Source: Flavobacterium fluviale (GTDB taxonomy: Bacteria > Bacteroidota > Bacteroidia > Flavobacteriales > Flavobacteriaceae). Taken from it: a stretch of 64,000 nucleotides of DNA. The position numbers and the translations under genes were made by a program. The DNA lies in contig NZ_CP030261.1 in the NCBI RefSeq assembly GCF_003312915.1, positions 806,001-870,000 of the forward strand. Reading direction: 5' to 3'. Below are positions 19,743 to 28,044 of this stretch, one piece after another. The notes under the pieces were generated by a model. It did not search any database, was not told the origin of the DNA, and worked only from the letters and a program-made list of their open reading frames with translations. Numbering within the stretch: the first letter of the stretch is position 1; every line of letters starts with the position of its first letter.

Positions 19743-20093
19743 ATGCAAATTCAAGTTATAAAATCAAAAATTCATCGCGTTAAAGTAACGGGTGCCGATT
19801 TAAATTATATTGGCAGCATTACTATTGATGAAACTCTACTAGAAGCTTCAAACATTATTGAAGGCGAAAAAGTATCTATTGTAAATATTAATAACGGTGA
19901 ACGTTTTGAAACTTACGCTATTAAAGGAGAAAAAAATTCAGGTGAAATTACTTTGAATGGTCCTGCAGCAAGAAAAGTTCAAAAAGACGACATCATTATT
20001 ATCATTTCTTATGCAACCTTAGATTTTGAAGAAGCGAAGACCTTCAAACCATGGATTATTTTCCCTAATGAAAATGATAATTCATTAACTTAA
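19743..20093 (+). CDS. panD: Aspartate 1-decarboxylase (pyruvoyl enzyme)
   Basis: A 116-residue proenzyme that makes beta-alanine from aspartate. It self-cleaves between Gly24 and Ser25; both residues are here in exactly that position (YIGSITID), and Ser25 becomes the pyruvoyl group. Lys9, Tyr22 and the LNGPAAR segment also fit the family. With panC immediately upstream the pair completes pantothenate synthesis from pantoate. Confidence 0.95.
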   Translation: MQIQVIKSKIHRVKVTGADLNYIGSITIDETLLEASNIIEGEKVSIVNINNGERFETYAIKGEKNSGEITLNGPAARKVQKDDIIIIISYATLDFEEAKTFKPWIIFPNENDNSLT

Positions 20094-20295
20094 TATTTTC
20101 TTTTTCTAAGAATTTCCCTTCTTTGTCAAAATTCAGATTTTGTACAAAAAAACACTTATTTTGCCTTGATCAAAAATGATTTTGGCATTAAACTGCTGTG
20201 CTTCAATTTTAAATCTACTTAACAAAGAAGCAAATAAAATAGTATATTGCCACACTATTTTTAATACTTTTTAATTCACTGAAATGCCACAAATC

Positions 20296-21447
20296 ATGAA
20301 AAAAGTTTACCTACTGACACTTTTGATTTCATTTTCAACGTTTGCCCAAAAAACGTTCGACAACATTAAATCAGAAAAACTGGGAGAAGAACGTAGAATT
20401 ACAATTGGACTTCCTGCTTCTTACGAAGCCAACAAAACCAAAAAATATCCTGTTCTTTATTTATTAGATGGAGATTATTTATTTGATCCTTTTTCTGGAG
20501 CTGTAAGTTACGGTTCTTATTGGGATGATATTCCAGAAATGATTATTATTGGAATTCACCAAAACAAAGACGGAGAACGTTTTGACGACACAACAATCGA
20601 TCAAAACAACGGACTTCCCTTTGAAAAAGGAGCACAATTTTTCGAATTTATCGGAGCAGAACTGATTCCGTATATCGAAAAAAAATACCGTACTTCTCCA
20701 TTTAGAATGATTGCCGGACATGATTTAACAGCCAGTTTTGCTAATTTTTATTTGTATAAAGAAAATCCGCTTTTTAATGCCTATATCTGTCTTAGTCCAG
20801 AATTGGCGCCAAAAATGGAAGTCCGTATACCAGAGAAATTTGCCAAAATAAAACAGCCTATATTTTATTACCTATCGGCAGCAGAGGGCGATATTAAAAA
20901 GATAAAAGAACCGATAGAAAAATTAGACAGCAATATTAAAATCGCCAATAATCCGTTAGTAAATTATAAATACGACGTTTTTAAAGGCACCACGCATTAT
21001 ACAGAAGTACTGCATTCGATTCCGAGTGCACTTTATCAGATTTTTGAGGTCTACAGACCAATTAATTCTGAGGAATATAAAAATAAAATTGCCGTTCTTG
21101 AATCGGGTTATGCCGAATATCTGGAACAAAAATACAACACCATGTCTGAGGTTATGGGAGTTCAGATTCCAGTAAGAATGAGCGATTTCAAAGTAATTGA
21201 AAATATTATTTTGAAAAAGAACGCATACAGTGAATTAGGAAAAATGGCTGAAATAGGAAATGTACATTATCCAAAAGCCATGTTAGGAGAATATGAATTA
21301 GGATTAATGTATGAAAAACAAGGCGATCCAAAACATGCATCAAAAAAATACCAAAATGCTTCGCAAATGGAGCCAATTGGTGATTTGAACAAAGATTTGA
21401 TGTATGAGAAAATCGACGAAATGAATACGCTCGCGAAAAAAAAGTAA
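20296..21447 (+). CDS. Alpha/beta-hydrolase-fold esterase-like protein with Asp at the nucleophile elbow
   Basis: A 383-residue protein. The start MKKVYLL was chosen over the ATG 12 bases upstream because it begins a standard signal peptide (SFSTFAQ). Residues ~20-260 match the putative-esterase fold (YPVLYLLDGDYLF, YIEKKYRTSPF, FKGTTHYTEV with a candidate His). At the nucleophile elbow, where the family has GHSxGG, this protein has GHDLTAS, so Asp143 replaces Ser. The C-terminal ~80 residues look helical and TPR-like (GEYELGLMYEKQGDPKHA). It is either a non-catalytic relative or uses Asp as nucleophile, as haloalkane dehalogenases and epoxide hydrolases do. It lies 3 bases before radA. Confidence 0.75.
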   Translation: MKKVYLLTLLISFSTFAQKTFDNIKSEKLGEERRITIGLPASYEANKTKKYPVLYLLDGDYLFDPFSGAVSYGSYWDDIPEMIIIGIHQNKDGERFDDTTIDQNNGLPFEKGAQFFEFIGAELIPYIEKKYRTSPFRMIAGHDLTASFANFYLYKENPLFNAYICLSPELAPKMEVRIPEKFAKIKQPIFYYLSAAEGDIKKIKEPIEKLDSNIKIANNPLVNYKYDVFKGTTHYTEVLHSIPSALYQIFEVYRPINSEEYKNKIAVLESGYAEYLEQKYNTMSEVMGVQIPVRMSDFKVIENIILKKNAYSELGKMAEIGNVHYPKAMLGEYELGLMYEKQGDPKHASKKYQNASQMEPIGDLNKDLMYEKIDEMNTLAKKK

Positions 21448-21450
21448 ATA

Positions 21451-22812
21451 ATGTCAAAAGTTAAAACTTCTTTTTTTTGTCAAAACTGCGGAACGCAATA
21501 TTCCAAATGGCAGGGACAATGTAATGCCTGCAAAGAATGGAATACGATTGCCGAAGAAATTATTCAAAAACAGGAAAAAGTAGCCTGGAAAAGTGAACCA
21601 ACTCCAGCTGGTAAAGCACCAAGACCTTTAAAAATAAACGAAATTGATTCTGCACAGGAAGTCCGAATGGACACAACCGACAGCGAATTAAATCGTGTTT
21701 TAGGCGGCGGACTTGTTCCGGGCTCATTAACTCTTTTGGGCGGAGAACCCGGCATTGGAAAAAGTACACTTTTGCTTCAGGTTTCACTAAAATTACCTTA
21801 TAAAACTTTATACGTTTCTGGAGAAGAAAGTCAGAAACAAATAAAAATGCGTGCCGAAAGAATAACGCCAAATAGCGATAACTGCTATATTTTAACGGAA
21901 ACCAAGACGCAGAATATCTTCAAACAAATTGAAACTATTCAACCCGAAGTTGTCATAATTGACTCGATTCAGACTTTACACACGGATTATATTGAATCGA
22001 CTGCTGGAAGCATTTCTCAGATTCGAGAAACTACTGCTGAGCTAATCAAATTTGCTAAAGAAAGTAATATTCCCGTAATTTTAATTGGACATATTACGAA
22101 AGACGGAAATATTGCCGGCCCGAAAATCTTAGAACATATGGTTGATACCGTTTTGCAATTTGAAGGCGATCGAAATCATGTGTACCGAATTTTACGATCG
22201 TTAAAAAACCGTTTCGGATCTACTGCTGAGCTGGGAATTTACGAAATGCTTGGAAGCGGACTTAGGGAAGTAAGCAATCCTTCTGAAATTTTAATTTCGC
22301 ACAAGGACGAAGAATTATCGGGAACTGCAATTGCCACAACTCTGGAAGGCATGCGCCCTTTAATGATCGAAATACAATCTTTGGTAAGTACGGCAGTTTA
22401 TGGAACACCGCAGCGAAGCACAACAGGTTACAACGCCAAAAGGCTAAATATGATTTTGGCTGTTTTAGAAAAAAGAGCTGGATTCCGTTTAGGCGCAAAA
22501 GACGTTTTCTTAAATGTTACAGGCGGAATTTCTGTTGATGATCCCGCAATTGATTTGGCAGTTGTCGCAGCCATTTTATCTTCCAACGAAGATATTCCGG
22601 TTGGCAAAGGTTTTTGTTTTGCAGGCGAAGTTGGGCTTTCGGGCGAAATTCGTCCTGTAAACCGTGTAGACCAGCGCATTCAGGAAGCCGAAAAACTAGG
22701 ATTTGATACTATTTTTGTTTCTAAATACAATAAAATTGCTTTAAAAAACACTGGAATTAAAATCGAACTGGTTGCTAAAATTGAAGATGTTGCAAGCATT
22801 CTTTTTGGTTGA
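21451..22812 (+). CDS. radA: DNA repair protein RadA
   Basis: A 453-residue RecA-related branch-migration ATPase. It has an N-terminal C4 zinc finger (FCQNCG ... CNACKEWN), Walker A GGEPGIGKST, Walker B VVIIDSIQT, the RadA-specific KNRFGST motif, and a C-terminal Lon-protease-like domain (GGISVDDPAIDLA, GEVGLSGEIR). Length and order are normal. It is packed between the hydrolase-like gene (3 bases) and the transglycosylase gene (20 bases), so the three are probably co-transcribed. Confidence 0.96.
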   Translation: MSKVKTSFFCQNCGTQYSKWQGQCNACKEWNTIAEEIIQKQEKVAWKSEPTPAGKAPRPLKINEIDSAQEVRMDTTDSELNRVLGGGLVPGSLTLLGGEPGIGKSTLLLQVSLKLPYKTLYVSGEESQKQIKMRAERITPNSDNCYILTETKTQNIFKQIETIQPEVVIIDSIQTLHTDYIESTAGSISQIRETTAELIKFAKESNIPVILIGHITKDGNIAGPKILEHMVDTVLQFEGDRNHVYRILRSLKNRFGSTAELGIYEMLGSGLREVSNPSEILISHKDEELSGTAIATTLEGMRPLMIEIQSLVSTAVYGTPQRSTTGYNAKRLNMILAVLEKRAGFRLGAKDVFLNVTGGISVDDPAIDLAVVAAILSSNEDIPVGKGFCFAGEVGLSGEIRPVNRVDQRIQEAEKLGFDTIFVSKYNKIALKNTGIKIELVAKIEDVASILFG

Positions 22813-22832
22813 TTTCTGATAAAAATACCACT

Positions 22833-24797
22833 ATGAATTTTCCAAAACAAAAAATATACAAGGCATTAAAAGTACTAGCCGTAGTAGTGATTTTGCTTTG
22901 CATCGGCTTGTATTATTTCCGAAATTCACTTTTAAAGCAGGCAATTGCAAAAGTTACCCATAAAATGGCTGTTGAATATAACAGTAATTTTTCTGTAAAA
23001 TCGGCTTCGTTTGACGGGTTGTCTACCATAAAACTGACCGATGTGGTTTTGGCACCTATAAATGCCGACACTTTATGCAAAATTAAAAATGTTGAAACTA
23101 GCATTAGCTTAACCAGTTTATTAATTGGAGATGTTCAAATTGGGACTTTAAAAGTTGATAATGGTTATATTCAATTGGTAAAAAAGGGTAAAAAGCGAAA
23201 TTTTGATGCTTTTTTAAAAAGAGACCGTGAAGAAACAGAATCAAACGAAAAGCGCAAATATGGTTCTTTTGCTTACAGAATTATTACCAAACTCTTGAAT
23301 TTGGTTCCGACCGACATGGACTTGAAAAATTTCAATTTTAAAATCGATGACAACGGAAAACAAACTTCTATTGCGGTAAACAAATTAATCTTAAGCAATA
23401 AACAATTAGAAACCAATCTTCATGTTCAGGCGAAAGATTTTGATCAGCGCTGGAATATTAAAGGTTTTGCTGATCCGAGAAACAAAAAAGCTGATATTCG
23501 TTTCTTCAATTTAGATACTGGTGCAATTCGTGTTCCGTACTTAGATCAACGTTATAACTTAAAAGCAAGTTTTGATTCTATCCGTCTGAATGTCCAAAAC
23601 ATTGACAAAAACGGCAGTGAACTGCATATTGACGGCTACACTTCTATTGCCAATCTTAAAATCAATCATCCGAAAATTGCCAGTAAAGATGTGGTTATAA
23701 AAAATGCCCGTTTTGATTATCGCTTTTTATTGGGAGACAGTTTTATTTCTATTGACAGCTCTTCGACCATGCAGTTGAATAAAATAAAAGTACGTCCGTA
23801 CATTTCTTATGATACCGAAAAAGATACGGTTTACACTTTAAAAGTTGATATTCCGAAAATGAAAGCGCAGGATTTTATCGTTTCGCTTCCCGATGGATTA
23901 TTTACGCATTTTCAAGGCATGCAGGCGACTGGAAATTTCGATTATAAATTGGATTTTAAATTCAATCAAAACAAACCCAATACACTTGTTTTTGATAGTA
24001 AACTAAACAAAGAAGATTTAAGAATTACCAAATATGGCGAAGCCGATTTAAATAAATTAAACGGTGAATTTGTGTACCGTGCGATTATTCAGAATGTATT
24101 GCAGCGACCAATTTTGGTTGGAAATGCAAATCCGAATTACACACCTTTAGATCAGATTTCACCTTATTTAAGAAAGTCCGTTTTAACAACAGAAGATCCG
24201 TCGTTCTTCTCACATCGCGGTTTTATCAATGAAGCCTTCAAACAATCGATTCTAAAAAACATCAGAACCAAAAAATTCTCGCGTGGTGCCAGCACAATCA
24301 GCATGCAGTTGATAAAGAATGTGTTTTTGACTCGTGAGAAAACGCTTTCGCGAAAGCTTGAAGAAATCCTTTTAGTTTACATTTTAGAAAACAACCGAAT
24401 TGTAAGCAAAGAAAGAATGCTGGAAGTTTATTTCAACATTATCGAATGGGGACCAAACGTATATGGAATTGGCGAAGCCAGTCATTTTTATTTCCAAAAA
24501 AGTCCTGCCGATTTAAATGTTGATGAATGTTTATATTTGGCAACAATTATTCCAAAGCCAAGAAAATTCATGTATCAATTTAACGATCAAGGCAATTTGA
24601 AAGATTACGCCATTAAAAACCAAAAATTCTTAAAGAATCTAATGTTCCGCCGCGGTCTATTAGTTCCAGAAGATACATTGGGACAATTACCAGTTTATAT
24701 TTCTGGAAATGCACGATCTTTATTACGAATAAAAATTCCAGATTCTACAGCAATCAAAACAGATTCTTTGGCTGTTGATGATGAATTTGATTTATAA
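22833..24797 (+). CDS. Membrane-anchored peptidoglycan glycosyltransferase (AsmA-like region + GT51)
   Basis: A 654-residue protein with one N-terminal membrane helix (residues ~10-33). A ~370-residue beta-rich stretch with AsmA/DUF748-like character follows (VKSASFDGLSTIKLTDVVL, IGTLKVDNGYIQLVKKGK). The C-terminal GT51 domain (~430-630) has TTEDPSFFSHRGF with catalytic Glu454, GASTISMQLIKN, and SRKLEEILLV with the second Glu. No transpeptidase domain is present, so it can only polymerise lipid II. The start at the second ATG was preferred because the earlier one at 22809 lies inside radA and adds nothing. The long linker is unlike E. coli MtgA and may reach across the periplasm. Confidence 0.85.
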   Translation: MNFPKQKIYKALKVLAVVVILLCIGLYYFRNSLLKQAIAKVTHKMAVEYNSNFSVKSASFDGLSTIKLTDVVLAPINADTLCKIKNVETSISLTSLLIGDVQIGTLKVDNGYIQLVKKGKKRNFDAFLKRDREETESNEKRKYGSFAYRIITKLLNLVPTDMDLKNFNFKIDDNGKQTSIAVNKLILSNKQLETNLHVQAKDFDQRWNIKGFADPRNKKADIRFFNLDTGAIRVPYLDQRYNLKASFDSIRLNVQNIDKNGSELHIDGYTSIANLKINHPKIASKDVVIKNARFDYRFLLGDSFISIDSSSTMQLNKIKVRPYISYDTEKDTVYTLKVDIPKMKAQDFIVSLPDGLFTHFQGMQATGNFDYKLDFKFNQNKPNTLVFDSKLNKEDLRITKYGEADLNKLNGEFVYRAIIQNVLQRPILVGNANPNYTPLDQISPYLRKSVLTTEDPSFFSHRGFINEAFKQSILKNIRTKKFSRGASTISMQLIKNVFLTREKTLSRKLEEILLVYILENNRIVSKERMLEVYFNIIEWGPNVYGIGEASHFYFQKSPADLNVDECLYLATIIPKPRKFMYQFNDQGNLKDYAIKNQKFLKNLMFRRGLLVPEDTLGQLPVYISGNARSLLRIKIPDSTAIKTDSLAVDDEFDL

Positions 24798-24805
24798 TTG
24801 TTTTC

Positions 24806-24982
24806 TGCCACGAAGGCACTAAGACACAAAGTCTAAAAAATAAAATAACCATATAAGTAATGTAAGATCAGTTAAGAAAAGACTTAAATCTCTTATATTA
24901 CTTATATGGTTAAAAAAAATACTTTGCCTCTCTACGGCTTTGCGAGATTAAAGAACCTTCGTGTCTTTGCGCCTTCGTGGCA
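24806..24982. repeat. Long heptad inverted repeat between convergent genes
   Basis: A 177-base structure that can fold almost end to end. The outer arms TGCCACGAAGGC and GCCTTCGTGGCA are perfect over 12 bp. The inner arms 24847-24867 and 24891-24911 match at 20 of 21 positions. A central GTTAAG / CTTAA stem closes it. The sequence can be cut into about 25 consecutive 7-base units. It probably ends transcription from both sides. Confidence 0.88.
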
Positions 24983-24988
24983 AAAAAA

Positions 24989-26026
24989 CTAAGGCGCAGG
25001 ATCTGGAATTATAGCCTGAACCGCATCAATTTCTGCTAAGATTTGTTTAGAAAGAACCACATCAATTGTGTCGATGTTTTCTTTTAATTGTTCCATAGTT
25101 GTTGCTCCGATAATAGCGCTTGTCAAAAACGGCTGTTGCAATACAAAGCCCATTGCCAATTGCGTTAACGTTAAACCGTGTTTTTTAGCGATTTCCTGAT
25201 ACAATTTCGTTGCTTCGGTACATTGATCACTATTGTAGCGTTTATATTGTGGAAAAAGATTAATTCTCGCTTTCGGATGACTTTCTCCAGTTAAGAATTT
25301 ACCAGTCAAAACTCCAAAGGCTAATGGAGAATATCCTAATAAACCAACATTTTCATATTTCGAAACTTCTGCAGAATTCACTTCAAATAAACGGTTCAAT
25401 AATGAATACGGATTTTGAACGGTTTTAATTCTTGGCAGATTTTGATATTTGCTTTCTTCTAAAAGACGCATCATTCCCCAAGAATTTTCATTTGAAACTC
25501 CTATATGTTTGATTTTACCTTCTTTAATTAATCCGTCGAAAGTTTCTAAGATTTCTCTAAAATTATCCTCCCAAACATCATCATGTCCGTGGAAAGCGCG
25601 TTGTCCAAAATTATTGGTTTTTCTTTCCGGCCAGTGCATTTGGTACAAATCGATATAATCGGTTTGAAGTCTTTTTAAACTATTTTCAACCGCATATTTA
25701 ATACTCGCTGGAGAAAAGTCCAATTTCTCACGCATATATCCAAAATTCGCATTTGGACCTGCGATTTTTGAAGCCAAAATCACTTTGTCTCTATTTCCTG
25801 ATTTTTTAAACCAAGTTCCTATAATTTTTTCTGTACTTCCGTAAGTTGCTTCGCTTGCAGGAACAGAATACATTTCGGCTGTGTCAAAGAAATTAACGCC
25901 TCTTTCAAGAGCATAATCCATTTGTTCGTGTCCTTCAGCTTCTGTATTCTGCTGCCCAAAAGTCATTGTTCCAAGGCAGATTTTACTAACTTTTATGTCG
26001 GTGTTGGGTAATGTTGTGTATTTCAT
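24989..26026 (-). CDS. Tas-like NADP(H)-dependent aldo-keto reductase
   Basis: A 345-residue TIM-barrel oxidoreductase resembling E. coli Tas from the first residues (TLPNTDIKVSKICLGTMTFG). The catalytic tetrad is visible: Asp and Tyr in FFDTAEMYSVP, Lys in ILASKIAG, His in DLYQMHWPE. The C-terminal nucleotide-binding segment is AIIGATTMEQLKENID. The physiological carbonyl substrate is not known for this group. It stands alone, with repeat-rich gaps on both sides. Confidence 0.88.
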   Translation of the reverse strand: MKYTTLPNTDIKVSKICLGTMTFGQQNTEAEGHEQMDYALERGVNFFDTAEMYSVPASEATYGSTEKIIGTWFKKSGNRDKVILASKIAGPNANFGYMREKLDFSPASIKYAVENSLKRLQTDYIDLYQMHWPERKTNNFGQRAFHGHDDVWEDNFREILETFDGLIKEGKIKHIGVSNENSWGMMRLLEESKYQNLPRIKTVQNPYSLLNRLFEVNSAEVSKYENVGLLGYSPLAFGVLTGKFLTGESHPKARINLFPQYKRYNSDQCTEATKLYQEIAKKHGLTLTQLAMGFVLQQPFLTSAIIGATTMEQLKENIDTIDVVLSKQILAEIDAVQAIIPDPAP

Positions 26027-26033
26027 TCTTTTC

Positions 26034-26071
26034 TAAGGTTCAAAGTTGCAAAGAGGCAAAGGTACAAAGGG
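26034..26071. repeat. Short heptad repeat upstream of the aldo-keto reductase gene
   Basis: Five consecutive 7-base units with a CAAAG core (TAAGGTT, CAAAGTT, GCAAAGA, GGCAAAG, GTACAAA) lie directly before the start codon on the minus strand. No complementary arm is close by. Confidence 0.65.
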
Positions 26072-26133
26072 ATTTTTCAAATTGAAATTTGTTAAAGGTT
26101 AAAAAAACCACAAGATTTTCTCTTTAGTAACTT

Positions 26134-26163
26134 CTCCTGTAAGGTTTCCAAAACCTTGTAGGT
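26134..26163. repeat. Palindrome of the CCTGCAAGGTTT type
   Basis: The arms CCTGTAAGGTTT and AAACCTTGTAGG (one mismatch) make a hairpin. The same hairpin type recurs at 26901-26927 on the other side of the toxin-antitoxin locus. Confidence 0.6.
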
Positions 26164-26210
26164 ATGAACAATTTTCGTTTCAACATTAAAACCTAGAACA
26201 TTTTAGAATC

Positions 26211-26253
26211 TTGCAGGAAACAAAAAAGCTCAAAGTAAAAACCTTTGAGCTTT
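26211..26253. repeat. Left copy of direct repeat flanking the toxin-antitoxin locus
   Basis: TTGCAGGAAACAAAAAA followed by a GCTCAAAG / CTTTGAGC hairpin. A near-identical copy lies at 26921-26967 in the same orientation. The hairpin part (26225-26253) also looks like a terminator for the minus-strand toxin relic. Confidence 0.75.
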
Positions 26254-26255
26254 CG

Positions 26256-26555
26256 TTATTTTAAACTTTTCATAGGGTTTTGAAAAGAATTAAAAACCCT
26301 GATTACAAATATTGAATTTTCCCGAATTTGATAAAGAATTTTAAAGTTTCTTATAACAATTCTACGACAATCTAATCTGTATTCATCTAATTGAAACTGC
26401 TCTGCAAAAACAATTTCATCGGTACAGTTGAATAATTCATTTCTGATTTTAATTGCTGTTTCTTTCGATATTTTATTTTTTAATGAAATATAAATTTCTT
26501 TTAGATCTTACTTTGCATTTGAAGTCCAAAAGATTTCAAATTTAGTATTACTCAT
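26256..26555 (-). pseudogene. RelE/ParE-family toxin, interrupted by an in-frame stop codon
   Basis: The frame starts with an ATG that overlaps the antitoxin stop by 8 bases, the usual type II toxin-antitoxin arrangement. It runs 99 codons to TAA, but codon 16 is TAA (plus 26508-26510). Reading across it gives the small basic ParE/RelE fold: SNAK, stop, DLKEIYISLKNKI, then EQFQLDEYRLDCRRIVIRNF and FKILYQIRENSIFVIRVF. One change (for example from CAA) would restore a full-length toxin. There is no in-frame ATG downstream until near the end, so a re-started product is unlikely. A base-call error cannot be excluded. Confidence 0.75.
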
Positions 26556-26799
26556 TATCCCAATCTTGCATTTCTTTCGACAAATCTTCTTTTGAAATTA
26601 TTCGATTGTATTTTATATCATCAAGTCCTTCTTCAACTCTATTATGATATTCTGATAATGACAGAGGATTTCCTTCTGAATCATACGAAACTATTTCATT
26701 CAAATAATTATCAAAAACTGAAGAAACAATTCTCAACACTCTTTCATCTGCTAAATCCAGTTGATTTATTATTTTTTCTTTTAATTCTGGAAGTCCCAT
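26548..26799 (-). CDS. Putative antitoxin of a type II toxin-antitoxin pair
   Basis: An 83-residue acidic, mostly helical protein (ELKEKIINQLDLADERVL ... SKEDLSKEMQDWDNE). Its size, its charge, its position directly before and overlapping the RelE/ParE-like frame, and its own promoter all fit an addiction-module antitoxin. No known DNA-binding motif is obvious. Its partner is broken, so it may persist as an unpaired gene. Taken alone the sequence would be called hypothetical. Confidence 0.7.
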   Translation of the reverse strand: MGLPELKEKIINQLDLADERVLRIVSSVFDNYLNEIVSYDSEGNPLSLSEYHNRVEEGLDDIKYNRIISKEDLSKEMQDWDNE

Positions 26800-26818
26800 C
26801 GTTTAAATTTTAGAAATT

Positions 26819-26852
26819 CAAAGTTACGAAAATAATAAAACAGAAACTCCAA
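26819..26852 (-). promoter_or_regulatory. Promoter of the toxin-antitoxin locus
   Basis: The minus strand reads TTG (plus 26850-26852), 23 bases, then TAACTTTG (26819-26826), which ends 19 bases before the antitoxin start. Confidence 0.55.
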
Positions 26853-26920
26853 TTTGAAAAATCAAGATACCAAAACTAAAACTTCAAATCTAATAACAAA
26901 CCTACAAGGTTTTAAAAACC

Positions 26921-26967
26921 TTGCAGGAAACAAAAAAAAGGCTCAAAGTAAAAAACTTTGAGCCTTT
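26921..26967. repeat. Right copy of direct repeat flanking the toxin-antitoxin locus
   Basis: TTGCAGGAAACAAAAAAAA followed by an AAAGGCTCAAAG / CTTTGAGCCTTT hairpin (26937-26967). The hairpin doubles as the terminator of the OmpA lipoprotein gene on the minus strand. Confidence 0.75.
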
Positions 26968-26995
26968 GTAACTTAGAACCTCAGTCCCTCAGACC

Positions 26996-27940
26996 TTAGT
27001 TAATACTATTAAGCATTTCAGCGATTTCATCTAATCTTGGTGTCAAGATGATCTCGATTCTACGGTTTTTAGCTTTTCCTTCTGGAGTGGCGTTGCTTGC
27101 CAAAGGAGAAAATTCGCTTCTTCCCGCTGCTGTTAGTTTTTGTTTATTGATTTTTGTGTTTTCGCTTAAAATATTCACAATTGCAGTTGCTCTTTTAGTC
27201 GATAAATCCCAGTTGTTTGCAATTGGTCCAGAACCAGCGTAGGGATCATCGTCTGTATGACCTTCAATAAGAACAGAAAGATCTGGATTATCGCCCAAAA
27301 CTTTTCCAAGTTCTACAACAGCTCTTCTACCTTCTGATCCAACAGCCCAGCTTCCTGAGTTGAAAAGCAGTTTATTTTCCATAGAAACATAAACTTTTCC
27401 GTTTTTTTGTTCAACCGTTAAACCTTTACCTTCAAATCCGTTTAGGGCTTTCGATAAAGTTTCTTTTAATTTTCGCATTGCTTCTTCTTTAGCAGCAATC
27501 ATATCTTCAAGTTCTTTTAAACGATTAGCAGTTTTGTCTAAACGAGCTTGTTCATCTGCAAGAGCTTTACCTTTTGCTTCTAACTGCGCCAGTAATTCAC
27601 GGTTTTTAGCCATGTTTTTTTCCAATGCATCATTGCTGTTTTTTTCTAACGCATTGTATGAATCCTGCAATACTTTATATTTTTTCTGCTCAGCGACAAG
27701 GTCGGCTTTTTGTTTTGCCAAGTCGTCTTTTGTGGTGGCAAGATCTTTAGTCAATTTATCGCGATCCAGCTCTAACTGATTTTTTGTTTTCTTCAAATTC
27801 TCATTTTCATCCGCAATAGAACGGTTTTCTTTTTTTAAATCTGAATACTTTGTTTCAAGATCATTGTAAATTTTCTTCGAAACGCATGACGTTGTGGACA
27901 AGGCTAATACTAGCAATCCGATGGAGGCTTTTTTAATCAT
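26996..27940 (-). CDS. OmpA-family lipoprotein with long coiled coil
   Basis: A 314-residue outer-membrane lipoprotein: signal sequence with lipobox LALSTTSC. Residues ~25-160 are a heptad-rich coiled coil full of Lys, Glu and Leu (LKKENRSIADENENLKK). Residues ~190-310 are an OmpA/MotB peptidoglycan-binding domain (LFNSGSWAVGSEGRRAV, VLIEGHTDDDPY, NWDLSTKRATAIVNIL, AAGRSEFSPLA, NRRIEIIL). It probably ties the outer membrane to the cell wall. It stands as a single gene with a terminator behind it. Confidence 0.9.
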   Translation of the reverse strand: MIKKASIGLLVLALSTTSCVSKKIYNDLETKYSDLKKENRSIADENENLKKTKNQLELDRDKLTKDLATTKDDLAKQKADLVAEQKKYKVLQDSYNALEKNSNDALEKNMAKNRELLAQLEAKGKALADEQARLDKTANRLKELEDMIAAKEEAMRKLKETLSKALNGFEGKGLTVEQKNGKVYVSMENKLLFNSGSWAVGSEGRRAVVELGKVLGDNPDLSVLIEGHTDDDPYAGSGPIANNWDLSTKRATAIVNILSENTKINKQKLTAAGRSEFSPLASNATPEGKAKNRRIEIILTPRLDEIAEMLNSIN

Positions 27941-28013
27941 CTTACTTAATTGGTTTTATTTTTGGGCGTTTAATACTTTTTGAATGTAAAAATTCAATAT
28001 CAATTTTAAAACA

Positions 28014-28036
28014 ATTGTTCTTTCCTCAAGAACAAT
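28014..28036 (-). terminator. Possible terminator of xth
   Basis: A perfect 9-bp stem ATTGTTCTT / AAGAACAAT with a five-base loop lies just past the stop codon. The U run on the minus strand is weak. Confidence 0.5.
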
Positions 28037-28044
28037 ACCAAACT

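Noticed and set aside
26592..26813. 73-codon plus-strand frame over the antitoxin
   Set aside because: Composition is that of an antisense shadow; the minus-strand frame fits the toxin overlap and promoter.
26134..26967. Insertion sequence around the toxin-antitoxin genes
   Set aside because: The flanking repeats are direct, contain terminator-like hairpins, and no transposase or terminal inverted repeat is present.
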